This document shows, piece after piece, positions 1 through 7,144 of a DNA stretch of 53,675 nucleotides (position 1 is its first letter; every line of letters starts with the position of its first letter). The notes under the pieces are model-generated. The model was not told the DNA's origin. It worked only from the letters and a program-made list of their open reading frames with translations, and made no database searches. The stretch comes from Funiculus sociatus GB2-C1. GTDB lineage: Bacteria > Cyanobacteriota > Cyanobacteriia > Cyanobacteriales > FACHB-T130. The DNA is taken from contig NZ_JAMPKJ010000043.1 in the NCBI RefSeq assembly GCF_039962115.1, forward strand, positions 1-53,675, written 5' to 3'. Made by a program: the position numbers and the translations under genes.

Positions 1-92
1 TGCACGAGCGTAACGCTCACAACTTCCCTCTCGACTTGGCAGCAGGTGAGTCCACCCCAGTTGCTCTGGTTGCTCCTAGCATCAATGGTTAA
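1..92 (+). CDS. psbA: Photosystem II D1 protein, C-terminal end (partial)
   Basis: Only the last 30 codons are in the window; the gene enters from the left edge and ends with TAA at 90-92. The reading frame gives HERNAHNFPLDLAA followed by a short tail ending APSING, which is the highly conserved carboxy end of D1, the reaction-centre subunit that carries manganese-cluster ligands at its C-terminus. The expected processing site is after the first Ala of LDLAA, leaving a removable extension of about 16 residues. The extension reads ESTPVALV where many D1 proteins have EVAPVALT, so this may be one member of a psbA family. A strong terminator follows directly. Confidence 0.95.
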   Translation, partial: HERNAHNFPLDLAAGESTPVALVAPSING

Positions 93-114
93 TCGCTAGT
101 TTTTCTAGCTAAAG

Positions 115-143
115 AAGCGCTCCAATAGGGGCGCTTTTTTTTT
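115..143 (+). terminator. Rho-independent terminator of psbA
   Basis: A 9-bp stem (AAGCGCTCC pairing with GGGGCGCTT, one G-T pair) closes a four-base AATA loop and is followed directly by a run of T residues. It lies 22 bases after the psbA stop codon. Confidence 0.9.
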
Positions 144-238
144 GGTAAAGTTATCCAAAGTAGGCTGGCGTTGCTTCACGTACTGCCTATAGGAATGCCA
201 TCATAGTTATAGACAAATACACATTAGGAGAATAGACA

Positions 239-832
239 ACGTATACGCGACCCTTAGCTCGTCTGATCGAGCAACTACAACGTTTGCCTGGAGTTGGCCC
301 CAAAACGGCTCAACGATTAGCCCTACATATTTTAAAGCGATCGCCCGAAGAAGTAGAAGCACTAGCTCAAGCTTTAATTGAGGCGAAAAAGCAAGTTGGT
401 TTATGTAAGGTGTGCTTTCACCTCTCAGCTGAACCTGTCTGTGAGATTTGCCGCAATTCCAACCGCGACAACAGCACGCTTTGTGTGGTGGAAGATTCCC
501 GCGATGTGATAGCGCTGGAAAAAACCCGCGAGTATCGGGGTAAGTATCACATCCTCGGAGGTGTCATTTCCCCAATGGATGGCATTGGCCCCGACCAGCT
601 GCATATCCAACCACTGGTGCGGCGAGTCAGTCAGCAAAAAATTAAAGAAGTAATTCTGGCAATTAGTCCAAGTGTAGAAGGTGAGACAACGACGCTGTAT
701 GTCGGTCAGCTGCTAAAGCCATTTACGCGAGTAACCCGGATTGCCTTTGGTTTACCAATGGGGGGAGATTTAGAGTACGCCGATGAGGTGACGCTAGCAC
801 GAGCCTTGGAAGGAAGGCGAGAGCTAGATTAG
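239..832 (+). CDS. recR: Recombination mediator protein RecR
   Basis: RecR works with RecO (and RecF) to load RecA at single-stranded gaps. The product shows the N-terminal helix-hairpin-helix ([13 protein letters not shown]), a four-Cys zinc finger ([16 protein letters not shown]) and a Toprim domain with VVEDSRD and [12 protein letters not shown]. The start is unusual. The frame is closed by TAG at 233-235, and the normal RecR N-terminus ([14 protein letters not shown]) is encoded from base 242. The only in-frame codon just before it is ACG at 239, eight bases after an AGGAG at 226-230. The nearest conventional start is TTG at 284, which would remove the first helix and has no visible ribosome site. 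I prefer ACG-239; TTG-284 is the alternative. Confidence 0.9.
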   Translation, partial: TYTRPLARLIEQLQRLPGVGPKTAQRLALHILKRSPEEVEALAQALIEAKKQVGLCKVCFHLSAEPVCEICRNSNRDNSTLCVVEDSRDVIALEKTREYRGKYHILGGVISPMDGIGPDQLHIQPLVRRVSQQKIKEVILAISPSVEGETTTLYVGQLLKPFTRVTRIAFGLPMGGDLEYADEVTLARALEGRRELD

Positions 833-845
833 TTGTAATTCTCAT

Positions 846-876
846 AAAGGGGTGGACAATATTGCTCCACCCCTTT
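846..876. terminator. Stem-loop between convergent recR and the Coq4-like gene
   Basis: A perfect 11-bp inverted repeat (AAAGGGGTGGA / TCCACCCCTTT) with a 9-base loop lies 13 bases after the recR stop. No T run follows on either strand, so it could be a transcript-end hairpin rather than a classical intrinsic terminator. Confidence 0.6.
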
Positions 877-927
877 AAAGAAGGAAACGCACTCTCATTG
901 AGGCTACCTTCTTACTTTGAAGTTTTA

Positions 928-1662
928 TTAAGAGGCACCTGTGTTCACGTTCCCAGTCTCAGCCTGGAAACTAGGCAAATTCTGCCCAATCCCTAATTCA
1001 GCCCTCCACTCAGACAAAGGCTTATCCCAGTTTTTCTCCCACTTCTGAGCCAGGAAAGGTTTTGCATTCATCCCCATCCTATATCCCTGAGAAATATGGT
1101 CTAACACCCTGTTCAAATGTTCTGGAGACTTGATCAGCGTACTCAACAACCCTCCGGCTGTCAGTACCACTGACATAGTTCTGCGTGTCTGAGCCACATA
1201 GAATGCCTGTAAACCCAGTTCTCCGGCTACGTCAGTGCTAAAACCTGTAAGTATATGCCAAATATCATGAGTCTGCCGGATGCGGAAAAGAAGGTAGCTG
1301 ATATCATCCTCAACTTTTATCTTGCGGTAAAATTCTGGATCGAAACCTGCCTCCTTCATGTGAGAGGCGTACTCATATCCCAGAGAACCTTCGGGACATT
1401 TTAGTAGCGCCTCCAGGTCTGGAGTTGGAGCAACGTAACGCTCTTGGATGATGCGCTCTACATCAGGGTTAGATTTTACATAATCCAGTGCCAGCTTAGT
1501 AGCATCTGTGTGCCGCAGTCCATCTTCGATATCGTAAACCGAGTCCGTTTGGTTGGGATCTTTGAGTAGAGAAACAACGCCTTTCAAAGTAGAAAAAAAA
1601 TCAAGATTTAAGCGTCGCCGTTCTCGTGACAACATACAATTCATCCTATAATCTTTGCTCAA
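928..1662 (-). CDS. Coq4-family protein
   Basis: The 244-residue product carries the Coq4 zinc motif HDxxH-x11-E: His132, Asp133, His136 and Glu148. In mitochondria and proteobacteria Coq4 takes part in ubiquinone synthesis. Cyanobacteria make plastoquinone instead, so the role here is not known from the family name alone; a link to quinone or related lipid chemistry is inference. The first ATG (1662) is used, but ATGs at codons 7 and 10 are possible. The last 20 or so codons (encoding LPSFQAETGNVN) overlap a 26-base palindromic repeat found again at 20473-20498, so the C-terminus may have been rewritten by repeat insertion. The gene converges on recR. Confidence 0.85.
   Translation of the reverse strand: MSKDYRMNCMLSRERRRLNLDFFSTLKGVVSLLKDPNQTDSVYDIEDGLRHTDATKLALDYVKSNPDVERIIQERYVAPTPDLEALLKCPEGSLGYEYASHMKEAGFDPEFYRKIKVEDDISYLLFRIRQTHDIWHILTGFSTDVAGELGLQAFYVAQTRRTMSVVLTAGGLLSTLIKSPEHLNRVLDHISQGYRMGMNAKPFLAQKWEKNWDKPLSEWRAELGIGQNLPSFQAETGNVNTGAS
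949..974. repeat. 26-base palindromic repeat, copy inside the Coq4-like gene
   Basis: The 26 bases match positions 20473-20498 at 25 of 26 positions. The unit is itself an imperfect inverted repeat, with arms that start GTTCCCAG and end CTGGAAACTAG. A weaker relative lies at about 6868-6894. Here the copy is translated as part of the C-terminus of the Coq4-like protein. Confidence 0.75.
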
Positions 1663-1931
1663 TCTTAGCCCTGGTTTTTTGTTAGTGGCATCCCCCCCCT
1701 ATACCATTTTGGATGCAAGGATTTTGAATTGTGAAAAGCTTAATAACGTAGGTTGAGTGCTAGTAAGCTGGTTTGAGTTACGGAACCCAATATCTAGCCA
1801 ATCGATTTTGGATGCCAGAATTTGGCGGAGGTTGGAGTTTCCGAAAGTTTGATGATTTTGGATTGACTTAGGAAGTGGTTGGGTTTCACTATCGTTCAAC
1901 CCAACCTAATAGCTACTATTGGTAGAAGCGT
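1663..1931. repeat. Intergenic region with GGTTGGGTTT...AACCCAACC inverted repeat
   Basis: No gene is supported here; a 66-codon minus-strand frame (1699-1899) has no family features. The region holds an inverted repeat at 1877-1906 (GGTTGGGTTT and AACCCAACC around a short loop), with half-copies such as AGGTTGAGTG near 1749. A related palindrome lies at 16496-16522 and a half-copy near 7082. Confidence 0.6.
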
Positions 1932-2939
1932 CTAATGCAACTTCTGCTTGACGAAAGCCATAAGCTGAGCCAATTGTTTCTTTAACCCAGGAATCTCAGC
2001 TACTTGTTGCTTCAATCCATTAATCTCAGCCTGCATGGTGGCAATTTTTTCATTTAAAGCGTGAAGTTGAACGCCTGCACTTGAGTCAGCGACTACTGCT
2101 GTCTGGGAAGAAGCCGTTCCAACGCTGGGTCGCACTCGTCTGGCTTTAGCCATCGCCGACTTGATGGCATCAGTTAATTGCTTGTTATTAAAAGGCTTTT
2201 CCAGAAATTCAAAATATTCAAAAGGTTCTGAAAGTTTCTCTTTCACCTCTTCTTTACGTCCAGACATTACCACTAAAGGAATTGTCTGTAATTCAGGCAG
2301 AGATTGCAGTTGCTGAAAAACTTCCCAACCGCCCAAGCGAGGCATTATCCAATCCAACAGTATCAAGTTTGGACTCTCTTGCCGAATTAAATTAAGTCCT
2401 TCTTCGCCATCTTTTGCTTCTAAAACTTCAAATTTGCCCTGAGGCAACATTTCTGGGATTTGACTCCGAATGACTTTGGCATCATCAATTATCAGGATTT
2501 TTTGAGTTGTTACAATCGCTGGAGCTTTTTGGGCAGGCGGCGAAGCAGTTTGCCTTCTAGGCAATTTTGCTTTTGCCATTGCAGATTTCATCGCCTGAAT
2601 CAGCGTCTTTTGCTGAAGCGGCTTTTCCACAAATTCAAAATACTCAAACGGTTCCGGAATTTTCTGTGTAACTTCTTCTTTGCGCCCTGACATCAACACC
2701 AAGGGGATTTTCTGGAGTTCCGGGGAAACTTGAATCTGTTGAAAAACTTCCCAGCCACTTTGTTTGGATGCTAGGAAATTCAGCACGATTAAATTCGGGC
2801 GTTCTTGGCGGATTAAATTGAGTCCTTCTTGAGTGTCTTTTGCTTCTAAAACTTCAAAATTGCTTTTGGGTAATATTTCTCTGACTGCACTTTGGCTTGT
2901 GGGACTGTCATCGATAACCAGGACTTTGTTACTTGGCAT
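1932..2939 (-). CDS. Tandem-receiver response regulator with degenerate first receiver and C-terminal coiled coil
   Basis: The 335-residue protein has two CheY-type receiver domains (about 5-123 and 147-265) followed by a heptad-like helical tail (about 293-335). The second receiver is complete: Asp152/Asp153, phosphoacceptor Asp196 in LLDWIMP, the conserved MSGR and the KPF lysine. In the first receiver the phosphoacceptor position is Asn54 (LIVLNFL; codon AAT, read as ATT on the plus strand at 2778-2780), while the acidic pair and the lysine remain. It is therefore probably not phosphorylated in the usual way. There is no DNA-binding domain. It lies 147 bases downstream of a single-receiver paralogue with the same tail type, and the three receivers are close relatives. 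Confidence 0.88.
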   Translation of the reverse strand: MPSNKVLVIDDSPTSQSAVREILPKSNFEVLEAKDTQEGLNLIRQERPNLIVLNFLASKQSGWEVFQQIQVSPELQKIPLVLMSGRKEEVTQKIPEPFEYFEFVEKPLQQKTLIQAMKSAMAKAKLPRRQTASPPAQKAPAIVTTQKILIIDDAKVIRSQIPEMLPQGKFEVLEAKDGEEGLNLIRQESPNLILLDWIMPRLGGWEVFQQLQSLPELQTIPLVVMSGRKEEVKEKLSEPFEYFEFLEKPFNNKQLTDAIKSAMAKARRVRPSVGTASSQTAVVADSSAGVQLHALNEKIATMQAEINGLKQQVAEIPGLKKQLAQLMAFVKQKLH

Positions 2940-3086
2940 AACTGACTCCTAGAAGTTGTGACTGAGGGCATTAAATGGTCTTATGTTGTTTTGCTCAACC
3001 GTAAGACTGCCCCCAATATAAGTTAGTTTAGCCAGAGATTAATTGGGATATCTCACGGGTAAGACGTATTCCCTAAATACTAGCTG

Positions 3087-3698
3087 CTACTTTAGCTTTT
3101 GTTGGATGAAAGCCATAATTTGAGCTAGTTTTTTCTTCAAGCCGTCAACTTCAGCGGGTACCGCTGCCATCTGAGCCATCTGTTTTTTCAAGGTGTCAAT
3201 CTCAGCTTGCATTTTGGCAATTCTGGCATTTAGCTGCTGAATTTCAGCGGTGCCAGTAGATGAGTCTGGGGGAACTGTTTCTTTTACTACTGGCTGCGGG
3301 GACGGCGCTACCGCTGGGCGGAGGCTAGCTTTACGCATGGCTGATTTGATGGCGGCAATCAGCTGCTTTTGGTCAAACGGCTTGGGGATAAATTCAAAAT
3401 ACTCGAAAGGTTCCGAAATTTTTTCGGTCACTTCTTCTTTACGACCGGACATCAAAACTAGAGGAATCTTCTGAAGTTCAGGCTTGTTTTGAACCTGCTG
3501 AAATACTTCCCAGCCGCTCATTTTAGGCAACAGAAAATCCAACATAATCAAGTTGGGATGTGCCTGGTGGATCAGATTCATGCCTTCGAGACCGTCTTTT
3601 GCTTCTAAAATCTCAAAGTTACCCGGCGGTAACATATCGCGTACTGTATTTCTAATCACTCTACTGTCATCAATAACCAGGATTTTGTGACTTGCCAC
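3087..3698 (-). CDS. Single-receiver response regulator with C-terminal coiled coil
   Basis: The product (203 residues) has one CheY-type receiver (about 4-122) with Asp10/Asp11, phosphoacceptor Asp54 (LIMLDFLLPKMSGW), MSGR and KPF. A Pro-rich linker and a helical tail (IQQLNARIAKMQAEIDTLKK) follow. It is a clear paralogue of the tandem-receiver gene just downstream: both share GWEVFQQ, MSGRKEEVT and EPFEYFEF blocks. The tail probably mediates oligomer or partner binding; no output domain is visible. The two genes may be cotranscribed on the minus strand. Function in chemotaxis, motility or another two-component path cannot be told from sequence. Confidence 0.88.
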   Translation of the reverse strand: MASHKILVIDDSRVIRNTVRDMLPPGNFEILEAKDGLEGMNLIHQAHPNLIMLDFLLPKMSGWEVFQQVQNKPELQKIPLVLMSGRKEEVTEKISEPFEYFEFIPKPFDQKQLIAAIKSAMRKASLRPAVAPSPQPVVKETVPPDSSTGTAEIQQLNARIAKMQAEIDTLKKQMAQMAAVPAEVDGLKKKLAQIMAFIQQKLK

Positions 3699-4143
3699 GA
3701 CCGAACTCCTTAGAGGGGATTTAAAAAAAAACTACGCTTAGTTTGAGACGACTGCTGCTTACTCTAGAGTTAAAAAAAAGCGACTAGCTTCAAAAACCGG
3801 CATAGCGTTCATACGCATCAGGATGATTTGCAATGTGTAGCGCCTGGGTGTTAGAGCTACAGACCTATGAAGTTGTATACGCGATCGCGGTAAACTAACG
3901 CTACCGCTATAGTAGGTAATTCCTGAGCGGGTGACGTGCAGCGATACAGTTTTTTGCTTGACATCCTCAACGTTTTACCATCTCGACATTAAGCCAAAAA
4001 GCCAGCTGAGTGCCTAAATTCTAGATTAATCTGGTCTGGTCTGAAAGGGCAAAAAATCAATGTGGAACAAGAGTTAAAGTTAAATGCTTTAAGATTTGTA
4101 TCATGTGGATGCTCACTTTGGCTGTTAGCCCACCGGAAGATTC
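3699..4143. other. 445-base intergenic region upstream of lipA
   Basis: Divergent spacer between the minus-strand receiver gene and lipA. It holds one HIP1-like octamer near 3882 and a plausible ribosome site (GGAAG at 4135) for lipA. I see no ORF with family features, no structured RNA and no clear repeat. Confidence 0.6.
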
Positions 4144-5067
4144 ATGGATCTGCCTACCGAAACGGATAATGTAACCCAGTCTAATGTGCAAGAGTGGCGG
4201 TCAGAAATTGAGGCACTACCGTCTTGGTTGCGCCGCCCCATTGGGAAAGCTAGCGAAATCTCAACGGTGCAACGAATTATTAAGCAGCGACAAATCCACA
4301 CGATTTGTGAGGAGGGGCGCTGTCCGAACCGGGGAGAGTGTTATGCCCAGAAGACAGCAACTTTTTTGTTGATGGGGCAAACTTGCACCCGTGCTTGTGC
4401 TTTTTGTCAAGTGGAGAAGGGACACGCACCGATGCCTTTAGATCCAGAGGAACCGCAAAAGGTGGCGACTGCGGTGCAGTTGCTAGGTTTGCGCTATGTG
4501 GTGCTGACTTCGGTAGCTAGAGATGATTTGCCGGATGGTGGGGCTGGTTGGTTTGCGGCGACAATGGCGGCGGTGAGACAGATGAACCCGGAAACCTTAA
4601 TTGAGGTGTTGACTCCAGATTTCTGGGGGGGTAAGGAGTCGGGGGAAAAACAACGCCAACGAGTCGCAACGGTAGTTTCGGCTCAACCTGTCTGTTATAA
4701 CCACAATATTGAGACGGTGCGATCGCTTCAAGGACGGGTGCGACGAGGGGCGCAATATGAGCGATCGCTTGATGTCCTGCGTTATGTTAAAGAACTCGAT
4801 CCGACAATTGCCACGAAATCCGGTTTGATGCTGGGACACGGGGAAACGGAAGCCCAAGTAATTGAGGCGATGGCAGATTTGCGGGCTGCGGGATGCGATC
4901 GCATTACTCTGGGGCAATATATGCGCCCCTCTCTAGAACATCTGCCAGTCCAGAAATACTGGACACCAGAGGAGTTTGAAAAATTCGGTGCGATCGCCCG
5001 CGAGATGGGCTTTGCTCACGTCCGTTCTGGCCCCTTGGTTCGCAGTTCCTACCACGCGGGAGAATAG
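4144..5067 (+). CDS. lipA: Lipoyl synthase (radical SAM)
   Basis: LipA inserts two sulfur atoms into octanoyl groups on lipoyl-dependent enzymes such as pyruvate dehydrogenase E2 and the glycine cleavage H protein. The 307-residue product shows both iron-sulfur sites: the LipA-specific auxiliary cluster Cys55, Cys60, Cys66 ([12 protein letters not shown]) and the radical SAM cluster Cys81, Cys85, Cys88 (CTRACAFC). The C-terminus ends with the conserved RSSYHA whose Arg-Ser-Ser binds the auxiliary cluster. ATG-4144 is preceded by GGAAG at a suitable distance. Many cyanobacteria carry two lipA copies; whether this is the only one cannot be seen here. Confidence 0.97.
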   Translation: MDLPTETDNVTQSNVQEWRSEIEALPSWLRRPIGKASEISTVQRIIKQRQIHTICEEGRCPNRGECYAQKTATFLLMGQTCTRACAFCQVEKGHAPMPLDPEEPQKVATAVQLLGLRYVVLTSVARDDLPDGGAGWFAATMAAVRQMNPETLIEVLTPDFWGGKESGEKQRQRVATVVSAQPVCYNHNIETVRSLQGRVRRGAQYERSLDVLRYVKELDPTIATKSGLMLGHGETEAQVIEAMADLRAAGCDRITLGQYMRPSLEHLPVQKYWTPEEFEKFGAIAREMGFAHVRSGPLVRSSYHAGE

Positions 5068-5211
5068 GGAAGAAGGGGAAAGGGGCAACAAGAAAGATTT
5101 TCATCCTTTTTTAGTACAACTGCGAAAATGAAAATATTTCTATCGAGTCGTGCTAATGGGGACAGCTCTTTGGTATTTCTTTAGAATGTACCAAATTAGG
5201 AGATTATCCTG

Positions 5212-5355
5212 ATGACAGCTCAAGCTAAGCAACCCAAAGGTTCTCTTACCAAAACCAGTAGTCCTCCCTATCCCTTCCGCACTATCGTTTTACTCATTCT
5301 CTTAGCGGGCAACTTCCTGGTTGCTGGAATCTATTTCCACGTCATCAACCCATAG
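5212..5355 (+). CDS. Small single-span membrane protein (47 aa)
   Basis: A short gene with a good ribosome site (AGGAGA, 5199-5204) eight bases before ATG. The product starts MTAQAKQPKGSLTK, is Ser/Pro/Lys-rich for about 22 residues, then has one hydrophobic segment (about 24-42, TIVLLILLAGNFLVAGIYF) and ends HVINP. I do not recognise a named family. The layout (short polar N-terminus, one helix, almost no C-terminal tail) is like small photosynthetic-complex or thylakoid peptides, but that is only a resemblance. It follows lipA by 144 bases and converges on the LivH-type gene across a long hairpin. Confidence 0.7.
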   Translation: MTAQAKQPKGSLTKTSSPPYPFRTIVLLILLAGNFLVAGIYFHVINP

Positions 5356-5363
5356 TTGATGCA

Positions 5364-5467
5364 AAAGGTGGCAACGGATCGGGTAACAGATGTAACGGAT
5401 GGGTTAACTTATGGGACTCATAGTCAATCCATCCGCCACATCCGCTACAAAATCCACTGCCACCTTT
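5364..5467. terminator. Long imperfect hairpin between convergent genes
   Basis: The arms AAAGGTGGCA (5364-5373) and TGCCACCTTT (5458-5467) pair perfectly. Inside them further blocks pair in register (CGGAT/ATCC, GATGT/ACATC, CGGATGG/CCATCCG). The whole is about 104 bases and folds nearly end to end. It lies between a plus gene ending at 5355 and a minus gene ending at 5476, so it may terminate both; it could also be a palindromic repeat. Confidence 0.65.
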
Positions 5468-5475
5468 ATCCTTTT

Positions 5476-6342
5476 TTAAATCGTCCCTTTAAACAAGCCT
5501 TGGGGACGGAAGAGTAGAATCAAGACCATAATCATCAAGGCAACGCCTTGCTTGTATTCCGAACCAAGTAAGGGAACGCTGACTTCTTGGGCGATACCAA
5601 TGACTAAAGCACCCGCGATCGCGCCGTAGGGATTGCCAATTCCGCCGAGAATCACTGACGCAAACATCGGCAAAATTAAAAACCAGCCCATATTGGGACG
5701 AACGCCTGTAATTAGCCCATACATGGCTCCCCCCAGCGCGGTAAAAATCCCGGTAATTACCCAAGTCCAAATTACTACACGCTCAACGTTAATCCCTGAG
5801 ACACGAGCCAGATCAATATCATCCGCTACAGCTCGCATCGCTTTACCGATTTTGGTGTTTTGCAGCAGAAAATGCAGCGCTAAAATTGCCAGCACCGCCA
5901 TACCTACTACCAACACTCGGTAATAAGCTACTTTGATTCCAAAAATGTCTATAGCGCTTGCTACGGGCAAGTTGTAGCGCTGGTTGCTGCCTCCCCAAAT
6001 GAAGATGATGCCGTTGCGGATAAACAAGGCAAGTCCAATGGAGATGATTATTAGGGTGGTGGAGGAGGCACGGCGATCGCGCATTGGTTTCCACAGCAGC
6101 TGTTCGCTTAGTAGCATTGCTCCGACTGTTCCCCCAGCTCCCAAAATCATCGAGAGCCAGATATTTACCCCACTGGTATTTGCTAACCAGGTGAGATAAG
6201 CTCCCAGTGTCATAAAATCGCCGTGAGCAAAGTTGGAGAGTCGCAAAATACCATAAGTCAGCGTTAGTCCGACTGCCGCGAGTGCAATGATGCTACCTAC
6301 GGCAATTCCATTCACAATTAATTGTGCAGTTTGTGTGTCCAT
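5476..6342 (-). CDS. LivH-type branched-chain/neutral amino acid ABC transporter permease
   Basis: Inner-membrane permease of the high-affinity amino-acid uptake family (LivH; in cyanobacteria the N-I neutral amino acid system uses such a subunit). The product has about eight hydrophobic segments and the family signature regions GLTLTYGILRLSNFAHGDF near the N-terminus, AMRAVADDIDLARVSGI and GGIGNPYGAIAGALVIGI. The frame is open to an ATG at 6375, but the family normally starts MDTQTAQLIVNGI; I chose ATG-6342, which has GGAGAG upstream. No partner subunits (LivM, LivF, LivG or the binding protein) lie beside it, which is common in cyanobacteria where this gene is solitary. It is divergent from the Atx1-like gene. 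Confidence 0.9.
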   Translation of the reverse strand: MDTQTAQLIVNGIAVGSIIALAAVGLTLTYGILRLSNFAHGDFMTLGAYLTWLANTSGVNIWLSMILGAGGTVGAMLLSEQLLWKPMRDRRASSTTLIIISIGLALFIRNGIIFIWGGSNQRYNLPVASAIDIFGIKVAYYRVLVVGMAVLAILALHFLLQNTKIGKAMRAVADDIDLARVSGINVERVVIWTWVITGIFTALGGAMYGLITGVRPNMGWFLILPMFASVILGGIGNPYGAIAGALVIGIAQEVSVPLLGSEYKQGVALMIMVLILLFRPQGLFKGTI

Positions 6343-6408
6343 TGGGTTGACTCTCCAGTTAAGAGGAGAGTTCATAATAGAAATTGAAAGAGTAATCTTG
6401 GTTTTACC

Positions 6409-6603
6409 ATGACACTAGAACTGAAAGTACCGAGTATGGCTTGTTCTGCCTGTGTAGAGACGATTTCCCAGGCAGTTACCGCAATAGATCCGAAAGCGAA
6501 GGTAGAGGCTGACACCAAAACTAAGGTGGTGCAAGTGGAAACGCAACAGCCAGAAACGAAAGTTAGGGAAGCGATCGCTAACGCCGGATATCCCGTCGCC
6601 TAG
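6409..6603 (+). CDS. atx1: Atx1/CopZ-like copper chaperone (HMA domain)
   Basis: A 64-residue heavy-metal-associated domain with the Cu(I) motif MACSAC (Cys12 and Cys15) and the usual beta-alpha-beta-beta-alpha-beta pattern. This length equals that of the cyanobacterial chaperone Atx1, which delivers Cu(I) to P-type pumps and onward to plastocyanin and cytochrome oxidase. In Synechocystis Atx1 a His in loop 5 (His61) also binds copper; here the matching position in ANAGYPVA is Tyr. That change is visible and is shared with many bacterial CopZ proteins. A copper pump gene follows on the same strand 1.36 kb downstream, with a repeat patch and an opposing gene between. Confidence 0.85.
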   Translation: MTLELKVPSMACSACVETISQAVTAIDPKAKVEADTKTKVVQVETQQPETKVREAIANAGYPVA

Positions 6604-6702
6604 CGTGTTTTCTGGAGCGGGGAAACTTTTAATATAGTGGTTCTCGCTTTGTTGCAATACACCCTTAACCTCACCCCCAACCCCCTCACCGAAAAGCCCA
6701 GA

Positions 6703-6836
6703 GCAGGGTGGTTTCATACAATAGAAGAAAATATCGAAAATTGCGACATTTTGTAGGGACATGGCAATGCCATGCCCCTACCGCCAACCAAAATCAACGT
6801 TACAAAATTTTCTTTTAATAAATGAAACCACCCTGC
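6703..6836 (+). mobile_element. MITE-like element, family A, copy 1
   Basis: A 134-base non-coding unit with perfect 15-base terminal inverted repeats (GCAGGGTGGTTTCAT at 6703-6717 and its complement at 6822-6836). Inside is a second palindrome (GTAGGGACATGGC / GCCATGCCCCTAC). A homologous 137-base copy lies in the opposite orientation at 22545-22681. The element is bracketed by CTCACCGAAAAGCCCAGAG (before) and CTCACTGAAAAGCCCAGAG (after), an 18-of-19 direct repeat that may be a target duplication. It has no coding capacity, so it would need a transposase in trans. Confidence 0.8.
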
Positions 6837-6948
6837 CTCACTGAAAAGCCCAGAGGGGGCAGTATCTCCTTCCAGGTTCAGCCTGGGAGCGAGACGAGTC
6901 GAGGCTCTGCCTCGATTTTAAAATAAGTGAAATTATTTGATTGTTACC

Positions 6949-7066
6949 GTGCGAGATCCTGATGTTCTCTCAAACCTACAACCCCAGCAATTAGTTAAAT
7001 AGCTGCAACCCAATGGCTGGCATGAGCAAAGGTGGATTGATGATAAGCGAGCTATTTGGAGTCAGA
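6949..7066 (+). pseudogene. Truncated relic of an unidentified protein gene
   Basis: From GTG-6949 the frame reads VRDPDVLSNLQPQQLVK, then TAG at 7000-7002, then continues in the same frame LQPNGWHEQRWIDDKRAIWS before losing sense. The text across the stop looks like one protein N-terminus (a block of Leu/Gln, then NGW and a basic-acidic stretch), so I read it as the start of a broken gene. I cannot name the family. It sits in a repeat-rich patch. Confidence 0.4.
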
Positions 7067-7144
7067 AAAACAAGGTCGGCGTTGGGTTTCGCTTTGCACG
7101 GGCCCTACCTACAAGCCTTAAGCCAGTGCCATTGATCTTAAGTA

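Larger units (their letters stand above)
6604..7144. other. 541-base repeat-rich region between the copper chaperone and a minus-strand gene
   Basis: Holds a miniature inverted-repeat element (6703-6836) flanked by imperfect direct repeats, a degenerate palindrome of the TTCCAGG...CAGCCTGG type (about 6868-6894), a truncated protein-coding relic (6949-7066) and a GTTGGGTTTCG half-palindrome near 7082. It looks like an insertion hot spot. Confidence 0.7.

Noticed and set aside
1699-1899. 66-codon minus-strand frame
   Set aside because: Composed of repeat-like sequence (GGTTGGGTTT palindrome, ATTTTGGATGC duplicates); no domain and no ribosome site.
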